From assembly GCA_005239465.1 (NCBI GenBank), contig SPAW01000013.1, forward strand, positions 1 to 57,455: a stretch of 57,455 nt of DNA, read 5' to 3'. Under the pieces are notes generated by a model, which ran no database searches, had not been told where the DNA came from, and saw nothing but the letters and a program-made list of their open reading frames with translations. The translations under genes were made by a program, and so were the position numbers. This document shows positions 46,723 to 55,471 of this stretch, one piece after another (position 1 is the first letter of the stretch; every line of letters begins with the position of its first letter). The DNA is from Nitrospira sp. (lineage in GTDB: Bacteria > Nitrospirota > Nitrospiria > Nitrospirales > Nitrospiraceae).

Positions 46723-47535
46723 GTGGACGCGGCGGCCCCTCTTCAAGCTCTGACGCGTGCCCAGGGTACTCTGATACGACATCTGCTCCACGACAAGAAA
46801 ACCAGGACACACGAAGGCGCCTTCGTCATCGAAGGCGCCAAATCCTGCCTTGATCTGATTCGCCGGCACCCGCATGCTATTCTCAGCCTTACGTTGTCGT
46901 CTCGTTATCTCCAGATTGAGAATGAAGCAGAACGAAGGATCCGTTCCAAGCTGGCTGCTCGCCAATTTGCGTGTTCAGATGCTGTCTTTGAGAAGCTATC
47001 GGACGTCGAGACTCCTCAAGGGGTGCTTGCCGTCGTCCGGCAACCTCATTGGGATGAAGCGCAAGTGCTGGGGCAAACGAGAGTGCTCGGGATCTATGGG
47101 GATCAGCTACGGGATCCTGCGAATGTGGGGACGATCATTAGGACGGCCGCTGCCCTGAATCTCACGGGAGTATGGCTGAGCCCTGATTCTGCAGACCACT
47201 TCAGCTCCAAAGTCGTTCGCGCTACAGCCGGCGCGATCATGTCCCTTCCTATTTTTCGTACACAGGACATTCGAACATTTTCTAAGCATAAATGTTCGAT
47301 CTATTCTGCTCTTGTGCCTTCGCCAAAAACGATTCCTCTCCGGAGCATTCGAAAAATTCCCCACCGTCTCGTGATTGCGGTTGGAAATGAGGGGAGAGGA
47401 TTGGCGCCGGACCTCGTGGAGGTATCCGACGTCAGGTTTTCTATCCCGCTCGATAAGGAGGTCGAGTCACTGAATGTCGCTGCGACGGTGGCGATCTCGG
47501 CGTTCTATTTCAGCGACCTACCGACCGAACCCTAA
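46723..47535 (+). CDS. SpoU/TrmH-family RNA 2'-O-methyltransferase
   Basis: This 270-residue protein has an N-terminal substrate-binding domain (about 1-100) and a SPOUT knot domain. The three motifs are readable: QLRDPANVGTIIRTAAA (motif 1), IAVGNEGRGL (motif 2) and IPLDKEVESLNVAATVAI (motif 3, usually IPM...SLNVA). It should methylate a ribose 2'-OH in rRNA or tRNA. The precise target is not known; RlmB- and TrmH-type relatives are equally possible. The start is GTG. Confidence 0.88.
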   Translation: MDAAAPLQALTRAQGTLIRHLLHDKKTRTHEGAFVIEGAKSCLDLIRRHPHAILSLTLSSRYLQIENEAERRIRSKLAARQFACSDAVFEKLSDVETPQGVLAVVRQPHWDEAQVLGQTRVLGIYGDQLRDPANVGTIIRTAAALNLTGVWLSPDSADHFSSKVVRATAGAIMSLPIFRTQDIRTFSKHKCSIYSALVPSPKTIPLRSIRKIPHRLVIAVGNEGRGLAPDLVEVSDVRFSIPLDKEVESLNVAATVAISAFYFSDLPTEP

Positions 47536-47623
47536 AGACCTTACGAGTGTTCACACTTCTCTCGTGGGAAGCGCGCTATCGGCCTGAAGAACAGTCGAAG
47601 CTTGATTAGATAAATAGGTACTG

Positions 47624-47699
47624 TGGTGCCGAGGGACAGAATCGAACTGTCGACACCAGCCTTTTCAGGGCTGTGCTCTGCCAACTGAGCTACCTCGGC
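47624..47699 (-). tRNA. tRNA-Phe (anticodon GAA)
   Basis: The cloverleaf is readable on the minus strand. The 7-base acceptor stem is GCCGAGG/CCTCGGC, the D-arm is GCTCAGTTGGCAGAGC, the anticodon loop is CTGAAAA with GAA, and the T-arm is CTGTC around the TTCGATT loop. The discriminator is A, and CCA is encoded. Length is 76 with CCA. No neighbour shows integrase or att-like repeats at the 3' end. Confidence 0.95.
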
Positions 47700-47700
47700 A

Positions 47701-48222
47701 CGCTGATTTGTTGCGGGGTTGGATCGGAAGGTCCGCCGGCTTCCATGGTGGCCGCGAGCCGTTCAGCCGCTCTCACCACTTCCCGCCAACTCATCTCGAT
47801 ATCGGCGATTCACCTGCGTCGTGTGCTGTCCCAAAAACTCCATTGCCACTCATGCCGCACACTCAGCTGTTGACTGTGCGTGTTACTGCAACGGCGGAAC
47901 AGATGGTGGGTCACGTGCTGACTGACCTTGGCGATGACCGCAATCAGCCGGATCATTGTGCGCATATTACCAAGGTGAATGGTCCGAGTTCCACACCTTT
48001 TACACAGAATCGTTTGCCCATCTGGACTTGTAAATAACCAGGGTCTGCTGCCCTGCGAGCGTTGTCCATGCATGCGCCGCGTTCGCTTGCAGGCTAGTCG
48101 TGCAGGGAGTGGTGGAGAATGGAAAAATCTATTCAGGAATCATGGTCTCAGGTATGATTTGCGCGAATGCTTGCGTCTCGTCAGGCTTGGTATTTGGTAG
48201 CTGAGTTACAGGAGATCTAGTC
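47701..48222. other. tRNA-upstream region, no confident gene
   Basis: About 520 bases without a convincing gene. A 34-codon minus-strand frame (MSWREVVRAAERLAATMEAG) near 47700-47800 is protein-like but ends in the tRNA, so I leave it. It may contain remains of an older gene. The promoter of the tRNA should lie at its left edge, and that of the next gene at the right. Confidence 0.35.
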
Positions 48223-48489
48223 ATGCCGTCGGTTCATCTTGTGTCAGAGGTGGAAGCGCCACCCGCTGAAGTCACGAGTACACTACCTCCATGGAAGGCC
48301 TGGAGCTACTTGGTGGCAGGGGCGGTACTCCTCGCGGTCATCGGTACGTGGCTGGTCTGGTTTTCTGCGTCCGTTCAGCGAAAGTTCCAGGAAGAGGATA
48401 TTCGAGCGGCCTGCCAACGTGTTATGCCGGACACGGCTGAGCGGTGCTTTGATACCGTCGTGATTCAACGTGGAGGGGTGCGGCGGTGA
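48223..48489 (+). CDS. Small single-span membrane protein
   Basis: The 88-residue product has one transmembrane segment (about 27-47, AWSYLVAGAVLLAVIGTWLVW). The C-terminal part is charged, with two cysteines (AACQRVMPDTAERC). The ATG lies after AGGAG. Its stop overlaps the GTG of the outer-membrane protein gene by 4 bases, so the two are coupled. Function is unknown, perhaps assembly or targeting of the barrel protein. Confidence 0.7.
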   Translation: MPSVHLVSEVEAPPAEVTSTLPPWKAWSYLVAGAVLLAVIGTWLVWFSASVQRKFQEEDIRAACQRVMPDTAERCFDTVVIQRGGVRR

Positions 48490-49490
48490 GCGGAGCGCGG
48501 GAGAGGCGAATCTGGACATCGTTGGTGGTCGCGCTTGCGCTTCTCATGGCGCCGGCCGCTTTGGCTTGGGCTCAGGATGGTGAGCTGCAAGCGCGGCCGC
48601 GCGTGGAACTGTCACTCAGATCGTGGTTGTTCACGGCCGGCGAAACGAAATGGAGCCATAATGCGTCCGGGCTCGATCCTAGGCTGGGCAATCCCACGTC
48701 GAAGCTGACATACAAGGACAACGACACACATATTATAGAGCTGGCAGGCCGGGTCAATGTTGTCCGTCGCTGGTTTGTCCAAGGGGATGTCGGATTTTCC
48801 GTGTCGTTTAATCGAGGCCTGAATGTCGATGATGACTTTACTGCTGTGGGCGGGCAGCAGCTGTTCTCGCGCACCCACAGTGATGTGACCGGCTCAGGCA
48901 CCCAGTACGTCAATCTCAACGTCGGTTACCGTGCCGTCGAATTTTCAGGACGGCGCGGCTATCTTGATGTGTTCGGAGGGCTTCAATATTGGCGAACCGA
49001 GTACGAGGCGACCGGTGTTCGCCAGGAGGTCTGCAACCCCTCAGGAATTCCTGGCTTGTCCTGCACGCCTAACCTCAACCTAACAGGTGTGTTGGCGATC
49101 ACGAACACGACGCATTGGATTACCCCTATCCACGTCGGGCTCAACACCGAATATCGCTTCACTCGCCATGTCAGCATGGACTTCAAGGCTTCCGTGAGCC
49201 CGGTCAGTGTTCTCTACAATGAGGATGTTCATCATCTTCGTACCGATCTTCAACAGGACCCGAGTTTTTCCATGTGGGGACTCGGCGTCAGCGCAAACGC
49301 AGGGGCCTCTTTGAAATTCATGCTGACTCGAAATCTCGCACTGACAGGGGGGTATCGAGTTATGTGGAACCGCACCTATACCGGTACGTGGGAGAATCAT
49401 CCCGTTGGAGGTGGCTCCGAGACCGCTCCTCTTACAGAATTCCAAACCATCCGCCATGGGGCGACCGTGGGTCTCACCGCCTCGTTTTAG
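48486..49490 (+). CDS. Predicted outer-membrane beta-barrel protein
   Basis: This 334-residue protein has a signal peptide (about 10-31, ending AWAQ). Alternating-hydrophobicity strands run from the start of the mature chain (VELSLRSWLFTAGETKW) to the end (HGATVGLTASF). The terminal aromatic Phe is the typical BAM signal. A loop with two Cys (EVCNPSGIPGLSCTPN) could form a disulfide. The family is not known to me; Nitrospira-type envelope proteins of this kind are common. It is coupled to the preceding small gene. Confidence 0.75.
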   Translation: MSGARERRIWTSLVVALALLMAPAALAWAQDGELQARPRVELSLRSWLFTAGETKWSHNASGLDPRLGNPTSKLTYKDNDTHIIELAGRVNVVRRWFVQGDVGFSVSFNRGLNVDDDFTAVGGQQLFSRTHSDVTGSGTQYVNLNVGYRAVEFSGRRGYLDVFGGLQYWRTEYEATGVRQEVCNPSGIPGLSCTPNLNLTGVLAITNTTHWITPIHVGLNTEYRFTRHVSMDFKASVSPVSVLYNEDVHHLRTDLQQDPSFSMWGLGVSANAGASLKFMLTRNLALTGGYRVMWNRTYTGTWENHPVGGGSETAPLTEFQTIRHGATVGLTASF

Positions 49491-49512
49491 TTGTGCTAAA
49501 CAGTTCCAGTCT

Positions 49513-50577
49513 CTACCGTCTCGGCCGTCCAGACGGCAGCGTCTCTTCTTCGTATTCGAAGAAGAGCCGTTTGGCTTCGGGATGGAGCTGGCCAGCATGG
49601 CCGTAGGGAATTCCCAGTGTTTTGAACAGGGGAGTGAGTTTGCCGTTGGGATGGAGATAACCGGCTCTGAGCGGCACCGTGCGCTTACTGTGACGCACAA
49701 GTCGGCAGGCGGTGGGTCGAATAGATGTGAGCCAATCGGCAATGTCCTGCGGGTTGCCGATAGAGGCCGAGAGCAACAGAAGTTTGGCCTGTGACGGGCT
49801 AAAGATGATGGTTTCTTCCCAGACAACGCCGCGTTCGGGGTCGGCGATGTATTGGGATTCGTCCAGAATCACGAGCCCTAAGGTATCCAGTCGGACATCG
49901 ATTTCACCGCTCGCCGCATCATAGAGCAGGTTCCGAAGAATTTCCGTCGTCATGATGAGCAGGGGGGCTTGCCCATTTTCCTGACGATCCCCGGTGAGGA
50001 TGCCCACTTTGTCCGCGCCGAAGATCCGGGAGAACTCAGTATACTTCGTGTTGGACAACGCCTTGAGCGGCGAAGTGTAAATGACCGAGCGATTGTCTTC
50101 CATCGCTCGGCAAGCCGCTTCCACGGCCACGTAGGTTTTTCCGCTCCCGGTCGGGACGCTTACGACTACATCGGTGTCGCTCAGGGCAGCCAACGCTTCT
50201 TCCTGCCAGGGATCCGGCACAAACGGTTGCGGAGGAGGAACGCCGATGCCTTCAAACCAGGCGGCCAATGACACGGCAGGTTCGGAGGATTCCGGCTCTC
50301 CACCCCGAGACGGCATTCTCTTCGGAAGGGCGGCTGCGGGACGACGCGTCGTCTGGGCCGGCGATATGGGTTGTTGCGCTCGTGATTGCCGTTCTCCAAC
50401 CAGTGCCTGCAAATCGGATTCGAGGCCTGCGCGATTTTGGCTCGAATGTTGGAGGATCAATTCAATGAGGCGCCGCTTGCCCGCTCGAAAGTGTCGTTGA
50501 ACACGTCCGCGCGCCAAGCGATGGAGAACCGCCACTGGTTGCTGAGCGAGGAGTTTTTCAAGTTCGTCGGTCGTCAT
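49513..50577 (-). CDS. Ski2/HelY-type helicase, RecA1 (N-terminal) half
   Basis: This 354-residue protein has a variable N-terminal region (1-110) and then a complete first RecA lobe: Walker A PTGSGKT (142-148), motif Ia TSPLKALSNTKY, motif II as DESQ (239-242) and motif III SAS (270-272). It ends in the natural inter-lobe linker (KLTPLFKTLGIPYGHAG) without entering the second lobe. The second lobe is encoded by the gene upstream on the same strand. A stop (TAG) follows. The two halves would have to associate to hydrolyse ATP. Ribosome-binding is weak (GAGAAAGAA). Confidence 0.85.
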   Translation of the reverse strand: MTTDELEKLLAQQPVAVLHRLARGRVQRHFRAGKRRLIELILQHSSQNRAGLESDLQALVGERQSRAQQPISPAQTTRRPAAALPKRMPSRGGEPESSEPAVSLAAWFEGIGVPPPQPFVPDPWQEEALAALSDTDVVVSVPTGSGKTYVAVEAACRAMEDNRSVIYTSPLKALSNTKYTEFSRIFGADKVGILTGDRQENGQAPLLIMTTEILRNLLYDAASGEIDVRLDTLGLVILDESQYIADPERGVVWEETIIFSPSQAKLLLLSASIGNPQDIADWLTSIRPTACRLVRHSKRTVPLRAGYLHPNGKLTPLFKTLGIPYGHAGQLHPEAKRLFFEYEEETLPSGRPRR

Positions 50578-50738
50578 TTCTTTCTCGTGAAGCGTGAAGC
50601 GTGAAGCGTATCTCGAAGATCACCGTATCTCGTGAAGCGTATTTCGTATCTCGTTTCAGATCAGACCCACCGAAGGGACGAACGACGAGATACGAGCGAC
50701 GAGTTAGGACGACGCTTCACGGAGGACGAGTGACGCGC
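50578..50738. repeat. GTGAAGCGT/CGTATCTCG repeat between the helicase halves
   Basis: The gap holds four copies of GTGAAGCGT-like words and three of CGTATCTCG-like words, and at its right end their complements (ACGAGATACG, GACGCTTCAC). CGTATCTCGT and ACGAGATACG are perfect complements. The same words recur inside the element at 55472-55750. This resembles REP-type dispersed repeats, and its position exactly between two halves of one helicase is notable. Confidence 0.75.
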
Positions 50739-52598
50739 TCATGGCAGTTCCTCCAACACACCGCGGCGGATCAGTGCGATCGCTTGCGACGCAGAGTCAG
50801 CCAATCCCGGATGGGTGGCTTTCAATGTATGGATCTGTGACAGAAACTCCAAGGTCCGCGCGAGCAACCGATAGATGTCGCCCTCTGCCATGGTGGTCAA
50901 GCGACAGAGTCCGATCCACGTAAGGGCGGGATCGGCGATCCAGCGCTCGGCCAAGGCCGCCACATCTGCCCGTAGAAGGGGCGGGTCTTCATAGGGAGAC
51001 AAGCTCTCTCCCAGCTTTCTTACTTGACCCAAGAGCGAACTCAGCCCGCTACTAATGCGTGGAAACGCTCCGGGGCGATCGTCGTCATGGGCAATGCTCG
51101 CCATGATGCCAGTGAGGACGGAAGGGTCTGCGCCGGAAAAGGCCTCGGCCCGGATCAGTTCGGTAATCAGCAGCGAATGATCAATGCGGATGAGCCGTGC
51201 CCATTCCCCCTCCGAAGTGAGCTGCGCGTGCGATGTCAGATAACCGAACTTCTGTAAGACTTCGACGCGCTCCTGGAATCGATGCCATAAACTGGTCCGC
51301 AGAGCTTGAATGGATTTGGTATGGCGTTGTTGCTCCTGCCGGAGCCGTGAAGCGGTTTCAAAGTCCTTCTGACAGGCTGGGCGTGAGGGACAAGTCGGGC
51401 AGGGAAAATCGCCCAGGGATTGCACGATCGCATCAGGGAGGGGTTCTGAATCTTTGGACACTAAGATGGGCAGGACAGGCACCCGCGTGGGGAGTTCCGC
51501 CAACTGATGGCTGAGTTCGTCGAACGTCTCTGTCGTGCACCAGGGATAGACAGGGGCTTCCTCGCAGTCGAACACCCGATCAAAGACTTCACTGACGCTG
51601 GGGGCGGGACATTCTGTCACGGCACCATTAGGGCGCAGGACCGTGACCATTGGGCTTTTTTGGCCCTTACTACGATACTGACGGAGCACAATCCCGCGTC
51701 CTCGTGTGAGTCCCACCACACGTCCCGGCGTCAAGAAATGAAAGCGGGCGGACACCTCCGGTGACTCGTGTCGGCGAATCTGGTGGCGCGAAGGCTTTTG
51801 CCTGCGAGCTTGATCGAAGGTCTGCCACTGGGTAATCCAATCGGTACAAACGCGGGGACCGAACGGTTCCATCTGAATATGAAGCGCGTCCAGTTTCCGT
51901 TCGAGAAGCTCAGCCCGCTGGTTGAGTTGGAACTGGGCGAAGCTCTTGGCCAGGATCGCTTGAATTTGTTCGTGGGGATGGGCTTTCAAGAGGTTCAGCA
52001 CCATCGGATAGCTGATCGTGAATTGGCTGTCGATGGCTTCCGGATGTCCGGTGAAGCCTTTGGTGAGGACGCCGAGATCGATATAGGGGGACGGGGTGAC
52101 CACCGCAAACCCGACTTGGTCTTTGCCGCGGCGGCCGGCTCGTCCCGCGATCTGCTGCACTTCACCGATGGTGAGGTCGGTGAAGTCGCGTGATTTGCGA
52201 ATGCTGGATTGGGTGATCACGACCGTGCGGGCGGGAAAGTCCACGCCGGCTGCCAATGTAGTTGTGGCGAACACGGCATCGAGACAGCCCTGGCGCATTA
52301 ATTCTTCGACCGCAATTTTCCAGGAGGGAAGGTGACCGGCATGATGGGCGGCGACGCCGATCCGCCGCACGGTTGGGATGAGCGGATGCTCCGCAATGCT
52401 GGGATATTGTGCGATAACCCGTTCGAGCGCCGCGGCGATCGCGTCTTGTCGTACGGGGGGGAGTACGATGTCGGCATGGTCGAAGGACTCCATCGCCTCG
52501 TCGCAGGCGCGGCGCGAGGTGAGAAACACGATGACGGGCGTGAGGTGCTTTTGGCGGAGGGCGGCGATGAGATCAACCGGATGAATAGACGGCGGCAT
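50739..52598 (-). CDS. Ski2/HelY-type helicase, RecA2 plus C-terminal half
   Basis: This 619-residue protein starts at the beginning of the second RecA lobe. Motif IV (TPVIVFLTSRRACDEA, ~20-35), motif V (FATTTLAAGVDFPART, ~110-125) and motif VI (QIAGRAGRRG, 149-158) are present. It then has a Cys-rich insertion (CPTCPSRPAC, near 400) as in HelY relatives and ends in a DSHCT-like helical domain (TTMAEGDIYRLLARTLEFL). There is no Walker A anywhere in it. The ATG overlaps the end of glgC by 26 bases, indicating a settled gene start rather than random breakage. Confidence 0.85.
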   Translation of the reverse strand: MPPSIHPVDLIAALRQKHLTPVIVFLTSRRACDEAMESFDHADIVLPPVRQDAIAAALERVIAQYPSIAEHPLIPTVRRIGVAAHHAGHLPSWKIAVEELMRQGCLDAVFATTTLAAGVDFPARTVVITQSSIRKSRDFTDLTIGEVQQIAGRAGRRGKDQVGFAVVTPSPYIDLGVLTKGFTGHPEAIDSQFTISYPMVLNLLKAHPHEQIQAILAKSFAQFQLNQRAELLERKLDALHIQMEPFGPRVCTDWITQWQTFDQARRQKPSRHQIRRHESPEVSARFHFLTPGRVVGLTRGRGIVLRQYRSKGQKSPMVTVLRPNGAVTECPAPSVSEVFDRVFDCEEAPVYPWCTTETFDELSHQLAELPTRVPVLPILVSKDSEPLPDAIVQSLGDFPCPTCPSRPACQKDFETASRLRQEQQRHTKSIQALRTSLWHRFQERVEVLQKFGYLTSHAQLTSEGEWARLIRIDHSLLITELIRAEAFSGADPSVLTGIMASIAHDDDRPGAFPRISSGLSSLLGQVRKLGESLSPYEDPPLLRADVAALAERWIADPALTWIGLCRLTTMAEGDIYRLLARTLEFLSQIHTLKATHPGLADSASQAIALIRRGVLEELP

Positions 52599-53811
52599 GC
52601 AGTTTCATTCCCTTTGAAATCACGACGAGGCCTGACTCGGTGACGGTGAACCGTTGGGCATCGGCTTCCCGGTCATATCCGATTTCGGTTTTAGGCGGAA
52701 TGACCACGTCTTTATCGATGATGGCGCGTCGAATGCGGCTATGCTCGCCGATGATGACGTTTTCCATGAGAATGGATTCGCGGACGTCGGCATGATCCCG
52801 CACGCGGACGTTGGGAGACAGAACGGAATTTTGGACCCGTGCTCCGGACACGATGCAGCCGCCGCAGACGATCGAATCGAGCGCCACGCCCATGCGGCCA
52901 CCCTGATAATCCTGTGCGAAGACGAACTTGGCAGGCGGGAATTGTCCTTGGTAGGTGCGGATCGGCCAATCGGGATCGTAGAGGTTGAACTGGGGATCGA
53001 CGGCCACGAGATCCATGTTGGCCTCCCAATAGGCGTCGAGCGTTCCGACGTCGCGCCAATACTTGACGGCCTTTTTGTTCGCATCGTGAAATTTGAAGGC
53101 ATAGACGCGCCGTTGCTCGATCATCCGGGGAATGATGTTTTTCCCAAAGTCGTGCGCGCCGCCCACTTGGGCGTCGGCAATCAGGTGCTCACGAATGGCG
53201 GTCGTGCGGAACAGGTAGATGCCCATCGAGGCGAATGCATGAGTCGGGTCGTTGGGTAGGGGAGTGGGCTGGGCCGGTTTTTCGTCGAAGCGGGTAATGC
53301 GATAGTCTTCGTCGACCGAAATGACCCCGCAACGCGTGGCTTCCTGAATTGGGATATCGATGGCTCCGACGACCGCATCGGCGCTTTTGGCGATGAGCCA
53401 ATGGTACATCTCCACATAGTTCATTTTGTAGATATGATCGCCGGCCAGCACGAGCAACAGTTCCGGCTGTTCGCTGTCCAGGAGGAACGTGTTTTGGTAG
53501 ACGGCGTCGGCGGTCCCGCGATACCAATCTTCGCTGATGCGTTGTTGAGGAGGGACTGAGGCGATGTACTCTCCCAATTCGGCATTCAAAATATTCCAAC
53601 CCACCCGGATGTGCCGGTCGAGCGAATGGGATTTGTATTGAATGAGGACGGCGACCTTGCGGAGCCCGGAATTCAAACAATTGCTCAAGGTAAAGTCGAT
53701 GATTCGGTATTTCCCCCCGAATGGAACCGCGGGCTTGGCGCGCTGATCCGTGAGCGGAAAGAGCCGCTCGCCCTTGCCGCCGGCGAGGACCATCGTGAAA
53801 ATATTCTTCAT
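52573..53811 (-). CDS. glgC: Glucose-1-phosphate adenylyltransferase
   Basis: This 412-residue enzyme makes ADP-glucose for glycogen. The N-terminal motif VLAGGKGERLFPLTDQRAKPAVPFGGKYRIIDFTLSN is intact. Further landmarks are GTADAVYQN, LVLAGDHIYKMNY, RFDEKPAQP and the left-handed beta-helix C-terminus (IMENVIIGEHSRIRRAIIDK). I chose the ATG before KNIFTMVLAGG. Residues further upstream are not family-like, although no Shine-Dalgarno is visible. It forms a unit with the helicase halves on the same strand. Confidence 0.92.
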   Translation of the reverse strand: MKNIFTMVLAGGKGERLFPLTDQRAKPAVPFGGKYRIIDFTLSNCLNSGLRKVAVLIQYKSHSLDRHIRVGWNILNAELGEYIASVPPQQRISEDWYRGTADAVYQNTFLLDSEQPELLLVLAGDHIYKMNYVEMYHWLIAKSADAVVGAIDIPIQEATRCGVISVDEDYRITRFDEKPAQPTPLPNDPTHAFASMGIYLFRTTAIREHLIADAQVGGAHDFGKNIIPRMIEQRRVYAFKFHDANKKAVKYWRDVGTLDAYWEANMDLVAVDPQFNLYDPDWPIRTYQGQFPPAKFVFAQDYQGGRMGVALDSIVCGGCIVSGARVQNSVLSPNVRVRDHADVRESILMENVIIGEHSRIRRAIIDKDVVIPPKTEIGYDREADAQRFTVTESGLVVISKGMKLHAAVYSSG

Positions 53812-53950
53812 GGGAGCAAATTCTAGCAGGACCGGTATCAAATAGAAAGGAAGCGGAAACATTGACTTCCCATTGCGTGCGGATAATACTAGCCTTCAGA
53901 ACACCAGCACCTTTTGTCTCGGTGCGCGGGATATGAACAAAGGAGTGAGC

Positions 53951-54253
53951 ATGAAACGCGATGTCGTTATGGCCGCTCTTCCTCGAAGCAATAACAAACT
54001 TGTGACGAAGTCTTCCGCCAAGTCCGCGGAGTCTCTGAGCGAGATGGCGTGGCGCCTGGAGCGGCTGGAAGGGCAGTTGCAGAAACTGTCCGAGCTGGTT
54101 CGGGAGCATGCCGAAGATATGGACCGCCTGGTCCGTATTGTCGCGGAAGATCGGGATGTCATCCGTCGGCAGTTGCTCCGCAAACATCATGAGAAGGTGC
54201 GGGTCAGGAAGCATCTGCGAGAGACCAACTCCAAGATTGGGTTGGACAGCTGA
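53951..54253 (+). CDS. Small coiled-coil protein, unknown
   Basis: This 100-residue basic protein is helical, with a coiled coil LEGQLQKLSELVREHAED (~40-60) and a basic C-terminus (RQLLRKHHEKVRVRKHLR). I chose the ATG 5 bases after AAAGGAG; an upstream ATG lacks such a site. No family recognised. It is divergent from glgC. Confidence 0.6.
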   Translation: MKRDVVMAALPRSNNKLVTKSSAKSAESLSEMAWRLERLEGQLQKLSELVREHAEDMDRLVRIVAEDRDVIRRQLLRKHHEKVRVRKHLRETNSKIGLDS

Positions 54254-54345
54254 TCGCATCGCTCACGTCCTACTGCTCAATCCTCCCGATCCTCACGTCT
54301 GAGTTTCGCAAGCAGGGGAAGGCTACTGCCCCGAACGTCATTATA

Positions 54346-54374
54346 TTTCCAAGTCCTTATTAAACCAGTATAAT
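54346..54374 (+). promoter_or_regulatory. Promoter that fixes the start of the next gene
   Basis: TTTCCA, 17 bases, then a perfect TATAAT whose last bases are part of the first in-frame ATG of the following frame. Transcription from it begins after that ATG, so the gene must start at the next ATG (54427). Confidence 0.55.
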
Positions 54375-54426
54375 GAATTCGTCTCATCTGGTGTCACCTG
54401 CCGTCGTTTGCAGTTCACCGCAGCAT

Positions 54427-54642
54427 ATGAGAAGTGACGTGGGTACGGTTTCACGATTTCGTCTGGCCTGTGGTTCCCTCTGGACGCATCTCTGCGTCGC
54501 AGTTGTGTGTATCGCCATATTAGACGCCGGCGCTGTTCTGGCTGGGCCGTCGATGAGCGCAAGCCCCGAGGTATCTTCCAAAGCAGCCCCCATTTCGTCG
54601 ACGCAGAGTCTGCGGTTGAGCCTCGATGAGGCGATGAGATGA
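54427..54642 (+). CDS. Exported short protein, possibly a truncated TolC-type gene
   Basis: The 71 residues comprise a signal sequence (about 10-40, to AVLAG), a Ser/Pro linker, and finally QSLRLSLDEAMR before the stop. LxLxEAxxxA is the usual opening of outer-membrane efflux (TolC) proteins, which continue for 400 residues. Here the frame ends at once. The gene may be a decayed remnant, or an intact small periplasmic protein whose ending looks TolC-like by chance. The next gene starts 17 bases on. Confidence 0.55.
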   Translation: MRSDVGTVSRFRLACGSLWTHLCVAVVCIAILDAGAVLAGPSMSASPEVSSKAAPISSTQSLRLSLDEAMR

Positions 54643-54658
54643 AAGGAGTTCAGGCATC

Positions 54659-55459
54659 GTGAACAAGTATCAAATAAGCGGGATTTCGGTCATTCTTGCC
54701 GTGAGCATGGTGGGAGGCGTGCAGACGTCCTATGGGTGGTGGACAGACCAAACGGCGCCAGTGTGGCCGGTCCAAATGCCCTACGAAGCTCCGCCGAAAA
54801 ATCAGGACGTGCCCGATGTGTCCATCCCTCCGAATACGAATCCACTCAGCCCCGAGGAGATCAAGCGAGCGGAGGCGTTGCTGCCATTGCTGGAAGGCAA
54901 GCAGGAATTTTGGGCGATGGGCGAGTTCGTGCATCTGGGAGAGCCGTCGGTTCCGGTCCTGGTTAAGGCGCTGACCATGCCGAGCCAACGAATCCGCTAC
55001 AACGCGATTGAAACCCTGTCGATGATGAAAGGGGTCTCGGGAGTCCCTGCGCTTCTGACCACCGCCAAGGAGCCCAACGAGATCCCTCGCGTGCGTGAAC
55101 ATGCCTTGCGAGTGGCGATTCGTTTGGATCCGGCCAAGACACCGGAGGCGATCGAGGTGATGGCCAGGGATCTGAATCCTTCGGTCAGGAAGGCCGCGGC
55201 ATTCGAGGCTCGGTACGTGCGGCAGAAGGCGGTCATCCCCATCTTGATTCCGATGGTGACCGATGACGAACGCTTTGTGGCATTGTCGGCGTTGCACTCA
55301 CTGTGGATCTTGACGCGCCATGAAACCGAGTTTCACGATTGGGACACGTCGACGAAGCAGGATCGCGTGGCATGGTCGAGCGAATGGGTCGAGTGGTGGA
55401 TCGCCAACAAAGATATCTTTGAAATTCCAGTACCACAACGATCCAAGCGAAGCTCGTAA
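54659..55459 (+). CDS. Exported HEAT-repeat protein
   Basis: This 266-residue protein has a signal peptide (about 1-26, ending SYGWW). A Pro-rich linker (about 30-62) follows, then paired helices of HEAT type (PSVPVLVKALTMPSQRIRYN, GVSGVPALLTTAKEPNEIPR, RVREHALRVAIRLDPAK, PILIPMVTDDERFVALSAL). The end is Trp-rich (WSSEWVEWWIANKD). It should be a periplasmic protein-protein scaffold. A GTG start follows AAAGGAG by 10 bases. It ends 13 bases before the inverted-repeat element. Confidence 0.8.
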   Translation: MNKYQISGISVILAVSMVGGVQTSYGWWTDQTAPVWPVQMPYEAPPKNQDVPDVSIPPNTNPLSPEEIKRAEALLPLLEGKQEFWAMGEFVHLGEPSVPVLVKALTMPSQRIRYNAIETLSMMKGVSGVPALLTTAKEPNEIPRVREHALRVAIRLDPAKTPEAIEVMARDLNPSVRKAAAFEARYVRQKAVIPILIPMVTDDERFVALSALHSLWILTRHETEFHDWDTSTKQDRVAWSSEWVEWWIANKDIFEIPVPQRSKRSS

Positions 55460-55471
55460 TAGTGCGGTAAC

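Noticed and set aside
47708-48073. Possible integrase remnant near tRNA-Phe
   Set aside because: One frame (MEFLGQHTTQVNRRYRDEL) recalls a recombinase end, but it is too short, lies at the tRNA 5' side, and no att repeat is visible.
54373-54426. Upstream ATG for the TolC-like short gene
   Set aside because: It overlaps the -10 TATAAT, so it would not be in the transcript.
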